A DNA stretch of 64,000 nt from an uncultured Rhodospirillaceae bacterium (GTDB lineage: Bacteria > Pseudomonadota > Alphaproteobacteria > Reyranellales > Reyranellaceae), in assembly GCA_945952105.1 (NCBI GenBank), contig CAMFGZ010000019.1, forward strand, positions 1 through 64,000, given 5' to 3'. The position numbers were made by a program, and so were the translations under genes. Under the pieces are notes generated by a model that had not been told where the DNA came from, did not search any database, and worked only from the letters and a program-made list of their open reading frames with translations. Shown here one piece after another: positions 59,453-64,000 of this stretch (positions within the stretch are counted from its first letter, which is position 1; each line of letters starts with the position of its first letter).

Positions 59453-60769
59453 GTGGCGACCAACCCGTTTCATCTCGCGTGGTTCCTTCAGGGCTCCAGC
59501 GTCCAGGCCTGGGGCGAGCCCTGGACCGGGCACATCGGGACGACCTGGGAGCAGCCAGCGCTGTTCCTCGACATGGCCCGCAGCCTGGAACGCGCCTGCT
59601 TCGACTATATCCTTCTCGAAGACTCCTCCTACGTGGGAGAGAGCTTCGGCGGCTCGACCGAGATCTACCTGAAGAAGGCCATCGCCGTGCCGCGCCAGGA
59701 CCCGTCCGTGGTCGCCGCGCTGATGACCCAGGTGACCTCGCGGATCGGCATCGTGCCGACCTTCGGCACCTACGCCTATCACCCCTATCTGCTGGCCCGC
59801 CTCATGGCGACGCTCGACCAGGTGTCGGCCGGGCGCGCCGGCTGGAACGCCGTCACCGGCTCCTCCGACTTCGCGGCGATGAACTTCGGCATGCCGGGCA
59901 TGCCCGAGCACGACCTGCGCTACGACATGGCCGACGAATACATGGAGGTGGTGCGCGGCCTGTGGGGATCGTGGGAGCCCGGCGCGATGATCGCCGACCG
60001 CAAGAGCGGCGACCTGATCGACCACACGAAGGTCCACGCGGTCAATTACAGCGGCAAGTACTTCAAGACTCGCGGGCCGCTGAATTCCGGTCCCAGCCCG
60101 CAGGGACGGCCGGTGATCGCCCAGGCCGGCGGCTCGCCGCGAGGCCGCCGCTTTGCCGCTGCCCATGCCGATACGATCGTCGTCAACGCCAAGGGCATCG
60201 ACGCGATGCGCGCCTACCGTGACGACGTGCACAAGCACATGATCGCGCAGGGCCGCAAGCCGAGCGACTGCAAGGTCCTCTACCTGATCAATCCGATCCT
60301 CGGCGAAACCATGGAAGAGGCGCTGGAGCGTAAGAAGAAGCGCGAGTGCATGGCGCAGGCCAACATCCAGGAGCGCCTCGCCCATTTCGGTAAGGTGACG
60401 AACATCGACTTCGGCAAATTCGACCTCGACAAGCCCCTGCCCGACGACGTCACCACCAACGGCCACCAGCTCAACCTCGAGCAGTTCAGGACTCTGGCGG
60501 GTGGCCGCTCGATCCGCCAGACGATGGCATCGTTCAACGCCGTCGACCTGTCGATCGACCTCTGCGGCACCTGCGATTCGGTGGCCGCGCGCATGGGCGA
60601 GGTCATGCAGGAAGTGGGCGGTGATGGGTTCCTGTTCTCCATGCCCAACGTCAACCGCCGCACGCTGGCCGAGATCGAGGATGGGCTGGTCCCCGCCCTC
60701 CAGGATCGCGGCCTGGTCCGCAAGGCCTACGAGCACAAGCATTTCAGGGAAAATCTCCTCGCTTACTGA
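59453..60769 (+). CDS. LLM-class flavin-dependent monooxygenase (NtaA/SnaA/DszA family)
   Basis: A 438-residue FMNH2-dependent monooxygenase of the length typical for nitrilotriacetate, pristinamycin IIA and dibenzothiophene-sulfone monooxygenases. Markers are GTTWEQPALFLDMARSLERA, FDYILLEDSSYVGESFGGST, GRAGWNAVTGSSDFAAMNFG and QGRPVIAQAGGSPRGRRFAA. It would need a separate flavin reductase, not seen here. GTG start at 59453 with GGAGGG 5 nt upstream. It is followed 27 nt later by the ABC binding-protein gene, suggesting the importer supplies its substrate. Confidence 0.9.
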   Translation: MATNPFHLAWFLQGSSVQAWGEPWTGHIGTTWEQPALFLDMARSLERACFDYILLEDSSYVGESFGGSTEIYLKKAIAVPRQDPSVVAALMTQVTSRIGIVPTFGTYAYHPYLLARLMATLDQVSAGRAGWNAVTGSSDFAAMNFGMPGMPEHDLRYDMADEYMEVVRGLWGSWEPGAMIADRKSGDLIDHTKVHAVNYSGKYFKTRGPLNSGPSPQGRPVIAQAGGSPRGRRFAAAHADTIVVNAKGIDAMRAYRDDVHKHMIAQGRKPSDCKVLYLINPILGETMEEALERKKKRECMAQANIQERLAHFGKVTNIDFGKFDLDKPLPDDVTTNGHQLNLEQFRTLAGGRSIRQTMASFNAVDLSIDLCGTCDSVAARMGEVMQEVGGDGFLFSMPNVNRRTLAEIEDGLVPALQDRGLVRKAYEHKHFRENLLAY

Positions 60770-60796
60770 TCCAGCCGAACGGGAAGGAAGGTCTCC

Positions 60797-61900
60797 ATGA
60801 GCAAGAAGACAATCGGTCGGCGCGCCACCCTTGGTCTCGTGGGCGCAGGCCTCGTGGCAGCCCCCTTCATCCGGCCGAGCTTCGGCCAGGCCGCCTGGCC
60901 CGAGCAGACGACGGTGCCGGACATCCTGAAGGGCAGCGGCGAGGTCCGCATCGCCACATTCGGCGGCACAATGCAGGAGACGCAGCAGAAGGCCTATTTC
61001 GAGCCCTTCGAGAAGATCACCGGCATCAAGGTCCGCGCCTTCCCCGGTTCCGATCCGACCAAGATCAAGGCGATGGTCGATACCGGCAACGTCGAATGGG
61101 ACATGGCGCAGCTCAGCCGCGGCTCGATCATGAACCTCCAGAAGCGTGGCGATTACTTCGAGAAGATCGACTACGACATCGTCGATCCCGGAGTCGAAAA
61201 GCAGTACCGCTTCGAGTACGGCCTCGAGATGCTGGTCTGGGCGCAGGTCCTCGCCTATCGCACGGACGCCTTCAAGGGCGCCGTGCCGTCGGGCTGGGCG
61301 GACTTCTGGGACACCAGGAAATTCCCCGGCGACCGCGCTCTCTACGGGACCGGCAGCGGCGGCTGGCCCGAGATGGAGTTTGCGCTGATGGCGGCCGGCG
61401 TACCGCCGGACAAGCTCTATCCGCTCGACGTCGACAAGGCACTGGCGAGCTACAGCAAGATCAAGAAGGACGTCTTCAAGTGGTGGGACACCGGCGCCGT
61501 GCCGATCCAGTTGCTCACCGACCGCGAGGTCACGATGACGTCGGTCTGGAACGGCCGCATGGCCGCATTGCAGGCGGCCGGCGTCCCCGCGGCGATCAGC
61601 TGGAACCAGGGCCTGTCGAAGCGTGATGCCTGGGGCATTCCGAAGGGCGCCAAGAACAAGGCCAATGCCATGAAGTTCGTGGCCTACTCGACGATGGCCA
61701 TCCCGCAGGCCCGCGTCTGCCTCGGCATCCCCTACGGCTCGGTCAACGCCAAGTCGAACGAGTACATTCCGACCGAGCGGCTGGCGGTCCTGCCGAGTGC
61801 GCCGGACATCGCCAAGCAGCTCGTCAGCTACAACTACGATTGGTGGATCGAGAATCGCGAAACGGTCATCGCGAAGTTCAACAAATGGCTGTTGAGCTGA
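60797..61900 (+). CDS. PotD-type extracellular solute-binding protein
   Basis: A 367-residue binding protein exported by a twin-arginine or Sec signal (TIGRRATLGLVGAGLVAAPF, cleavage near SFGQA). ATFGGTMQETQQKAYFEPFE marks the spermidine/putrescine-binding-like family (SBP_bac_6/8). Relatives carry polyamines, opines, 2-aminoethylphosphonate or other small molecules. First transporter gene of a cluster with ATPase and two permeases, 4 nt before the ATPase ORF. Confidence 0.92.
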   Translation: MSKKTIGRRATLGLVGAGLVAAPFIRPSFGQAAWPEQTTVPDILKGSGEVRIATFGGTMQETQQKAYFEPFEKITGIKVRAFPGSDPTKIKAMVDTGNVEWDMAQLSRGSIMNLQKRGDYFEKIDYDIVDPGVEKQYRFEYGLEMLVWAQVLAYRTDAFKGAVPSGWADFWDTRKFPGDRALYGTGSGGWPEMEFALMAAGVPPDKLYPLDVDKALASYSKIKKDVFKWWDTGAVPIQLLTDREVTMTSVWNGRMAALQAAGVPAAISWNQGLSKRDAWGIPKGAKNKANAMKFVAYSTMAIPQARVCLGIPYGSVNAKSNEYIPTERLAVLPSAPDIAKQLVSYNYDWWIENRETVIAKFNKWLLS

Positions 61901-61904
61901 CGCG

Positions 61905-63026
61905 ATGACAGGGATCGGCACGAACGGAGTTTCAGGAACGGGCGCGTCGGTGACGCTCTCCAGCCTGGAGAAGACCTACGATCGGGCCAACGCCGCCAAA
62001 GCCGTGGACGGCGTGTCGCTCGACATACGCTCGGGCGAGTTCCTGACGATGCTGGGGCCCAGCGGCTCCGGCAAGACCACGACCCTCATGATGATCGCCG
62101 GCTTCGAGACGCCGACGGCCGGCGACATCGCGATCGACGGCAAGTCGGTTGTCGCCATGCCGCCGTACCGGCGCAACATCGGCATGGTGTTCCAGAACTA
62201 CGCGCTGTTCCCTCACCTCACCGTCGAGGAAAATGTCGGCTTCCCGTTGAAGCAGCGCGGCGTTCCGAAGGCCGAGCGCGCAAAACTGGTCGCCGAGGCG
62301 CTGGAACTGGTGCATCTGCCCGGCTACGGCGCGCGCTATCCGCGCCAGCTCTCCGGCGGTCAGCAGCAGAGGGTCGCCGTCGCGCGCGCCGTCGTCTTCA
62401 AGCCTCGCCTGCTGCTGATGGACGAGCCGCTGGGCGCACTCGACAAGCAGCTTCGCGAGAACCTGCAGCTCGAGATGCGCCGGCTGCACGCCGATCTCGG
62501 CATCACCTTCATCTACGTGACGCACGACCAGGAAGAAGCGCTCACCATGTCCGACCGCATCGCCGTGATGAACGACGGCAAGGTGGCGCAGGTGGGAAGC
62601 CCCGAGGATCTGTACGACCGGCCGGACAATCGCTTCGTGGCGGGCTTCATCGGCGAATCGAACTTCCTGCCGGCGGTCGTGCGCGGCGTGGAGAACGACA
62701 TGGTCGTCGCCGAGTACGAAGGCACGCTGATCCGCGCCCTCTGCCCCGGCAAGACGGCCAGCGGCCAGACGGTGATGCTCACCACACGGCCCGAGCGCCT
62801 GCGCTTCGCCGACGGCACCTGGACCGGCAGCGAGGGCCAGCACAACCGCCTCAGGGTGACCGTCACCGAAGCGGTCTTCGCGGGCGAGCGCTGCCGCTAC
62901 ATGCTGCAGGCCGGGAACGGCACCTCGATCGTGCTCAAGGAACCGTCGAGCGCCGCGATCCGCCGCCGCGCCGTCGGCGAGCGGGCGGAAATCGCCTGGT
63001 CGGTCGCGGATACGATTCTTGTCTGA
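61905..63026 (+). CDS. ABC transporter ATP-binding protein (PotA type)
   Basis: A 373-residue ATPase with Walker A GPSGSGKTT, signature LSGGQQQRVAVARA, Walker B LLLMDEP, and switch His in IYVTHDQEEA; a TOBE domain follows residue 270. It lies 4 nt after the binding-protein stop and overlaps the permease start by 8 nt. Confidence 0.95.
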   Translation: MTGIGTNGVSGTGASVTLSSLEKTYDRANAAKAVDGVSLDIRSGEFLTMLGPSGSGKTTTLMMIAGFETPTAGDIAIDGKSVVAMPPYRRNIGMVFQNYALFPHLTVEENVGFPLKQRGVPKAERAKLVAEALELVHLPGYGARYPRQLSGGQQQRVAVARAVVFKPRLLLMDEPLGALDKQLRENLQLEMRRLHADLGITFIYVTHDQEEALTMSDRIAVMNDGKVAQVGSPEDLYDRPDNRFVAGFIGESNFLPAVVRGVENDMVVAEYEGTLIRALCPGKTASGQTVMLTTRPERLRFADGTWTGSEGQHNRLRVTVTEAVFAGERCRYMLQAGNGTSIVLKEPSSAAIRRRAVGERAEIAWSVADTILV

Positions 63027-63915
63027 GCTCACCCAGCCCGCTTCCCTCGCCCTGGCGGTCAGGCGGCCGAGAGCGGCCCCGTTCGACTGGCGCCGCGCCG
63101 TGCCACTGCTGCTGGCGGCGCCGCTTCTGCTCTACATGCTGGTCTTCTACGCATTGCCCGTGGTCGCAATGCTGTTGCGCAGCCTGAACGACCCTGCCTG
63201 GACGCTGGCCAACTACGCCACCCTGTTCGAGGACGTCGTATTCCAGAAGACCTTCTGGATCACCATCAATACTTCCGTGACGGTGACGCTGGGTTGCCTG
63301 GTCCTCGGCTATCCGGTGGCAATGGGCCTGGTGCGCGCCCGGTCGATGGCGCCCTTCATTCTCGTCATCATCCTGCTGCCCTTCTGGACCAGCGTCCTCG
63401 TCCGCAGCTACGCCTGGATGGTGCTGCTCGGCCGCCATGGGCTGGTCAACGAGGCGCTGTTGGCGCTGGGCATGATCGACCGGCCGATCCGCATCCTGAA
63501 CACGCCGCTGGCGACCCAGATCGCGATGATCCACATCCTCCTGCCCTACATGATCCTGCCCATCGCCAATGCGCTGCGGCAGATCGATCCTTCGCTGATC
63601 CGCGCCGCCTCCGGCCTGGGCTCGACGCCGATCATGACCTTCCGTCAAGTGATCCTGCCGCTCTCGATGTCGGGCGTGGCGGCCGGCACTCTCCTGACCT
63701 TCGTGCTGGCGCTCGGATTCTACATCACGCCGGCCATGGTCGGCGGTCCACGCGACATCACGCTGTCGATGCTGATCGCCCAGCAGGTCGATCAGCTCAA
63801 CTGGGCCTACGCCGCGACGCTCTCGGCGGTCTTGCTGGCGACGGCGCTCGCCATCCTTGCGGTGGCGCGCAAGCTGCCGGGCGTCGGCAATGCCTTCAAA
63901 ACGAGCATGCGATGA
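63019..63915 (+). CDS. ABC transporter permease (PotB type)
   Basis: A 298-residue, six-segment permease: AVPLLLAAPLLLYMLVFYAL, then the EAA loop IRAASGLGSTPIMTFRQVIL and AGTLLTFVLALGFYITPAMV. The frame starts at a TTG at 63019 inside the ATPase gene; the first downstream ATG (about residue 39) would remove membrane segment 1, so TTG is preferred. Overlap with both neighbours suggests coupled translation. Confidence 0.9.
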   Translation: MSELTQPASLALAVRRPRAAPFDWRRAVPLLLAAPLLLYMLVFYALPVVAMLLRSLNDPAWTLANYATLFEDVVFQKTFWITINTSVTVTLGCLVLGYPVAMGLVRARSMAPFILVIILLPFWTSVLVRSYAWMVLLGRHGLVNEALLALGMIDRPIRILNTPLATQIAMIHILLPYMILPIANALRQIDPSLIRAASGLGSTPIMTFRQVILPLSMSGVAAGTLLTFVLALGFYITPAMVGGPRDITLSMLIAQQVDQLNWAYAATLSAVLLATALAILAVARKLPGVGNAFKTSMR

Positions 63916-64000
63916 GGCTCGCGAGCCTCCTCCCGGCCACGGTCGTCGGGCTGATCCTGTTCTTCCTTGCCTTCCCGATCGTCGTGGTGGCGATCGTCTC
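63912..64000 (+). CDS. ABC transporter permease (PotC type), truncated by window end
   Basis: The ATG overlaps the preceding stop (ATGA). The 29 codons visible read MRLASLLPATVVGLILFFLA and a further hydrophobic stretch, a first membrane segment as in PotC-type permeases. The call rests on position after PotA- and PotB-type genes. The gene continues past the window. Confidence 0.75.
   Translation, partial: MRLASLLPATVVGLILFFLAFPIVVVAIV

Noticed and set aside
59000..61921. A 973-codon minus-strand open frame
   Set aside because: It runs antisense to the LLM monooxygenase and binding-protein genes, both of which show clear family motifs. Long antisense frames are expected at this GC content.
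1..64000. Mobile elements, phage genes, CRISPR arrays or defence systems
   Set aside because: No transposase, integrase, phage structural, Cas, restriction or toxin-antitoxin proteins were recognised, and no regularly spaced direct repeats were seen. Apart from the RTX-type gene and short AT-rich spots, composition looks even.

Overview
The window is a chromosomal stretch of a high-GC bacterium, almost certainly an alphaproteobacterium. Signs of this are FixK/FNR-type TTGAT-N4-ATCAA boxes, a class I PHA synthase beside an alaC-hom-glpX-recJ block, orphan Bug/TctC-type binding proteins, many CaiB/BaiF CoA-transferases and an rre-like small mRNA with an over-long Shine-Dalgarno sequence. The abundance of solute-binding proteins and CoA-ester enzymes would fit a Reyranella-like or other Rhodospirillales/Hyphomicrobiales genome, but the genus is an inference. 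No insertion sequence, phage gene, CRISPR array or plasmid function was seen.

Layout. 131-7638 (minus): a long operon with an Fbp-type ABC importer, CoA-transferase, crotonase-fold protein, PhyH dioxygenase and DehI-like protein. 7735-8340: a methyltransferase. 8385-8530: a tiny gene with a 15-nt Shine-Dalgarno, GTG start, 27 codons and a terminator. 8625-15535 (plus): MmgE/PrpD, MaoC, acyl-CoA dehydrogenase, MaoC, CoA-transferase, CitE-type lyase and MFS exporter/importer, which looks like a C5-dicarboxylate (itaconate/mesaconate/citramalate) pathway. 15543-22758: solute-binding proteins, VOC protein, two dienelactone hydrolases and a BNR propeller protein. 22851-25984: emrA-marR and divergent emrB with a perfect operator. 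25999-30823: VOC protein, FAD oxidoreductase, Bug protein, OFA-type MFS and a secreted avidin-family protein.

31003-41679 is the most coherent region. A DUF3141-pta-fabI-ackA operon, a ppk2 operon, a Tat-exported protein and an ion-homeostasis operon (glycine-zipper protein, HdeA-like protein, cax, K+ channel) each have an FNR/FixK-type palindrome about 60-67 nt before the first start codon. An FNR-type regulator with an iron-sulfur cysteine set lies among them. Together they suggest a microaerobic or anaerobic energy and stress regulon.

41840-55735 is mostly housekeeping: tRNA-Glu, recJ, glpX, hom, alaC-like aminotransferase, an OmpA-type lipoprotein, phaC, a large RTX-type secreted protein, a gamma-carbonic anhydrase, rpsI and rplM, and a thioesterase. 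55769-64000 holds a crotonase, an NTF2-like protein, a Bug protein, a class II aldolase, an LLM monooxygenase and the start of a polyamine/opine-type ABC importer that runs off the window.

No gene-free stretch exceeds 300 bases. All family calls rest on reading the translated sequences; no search was run.
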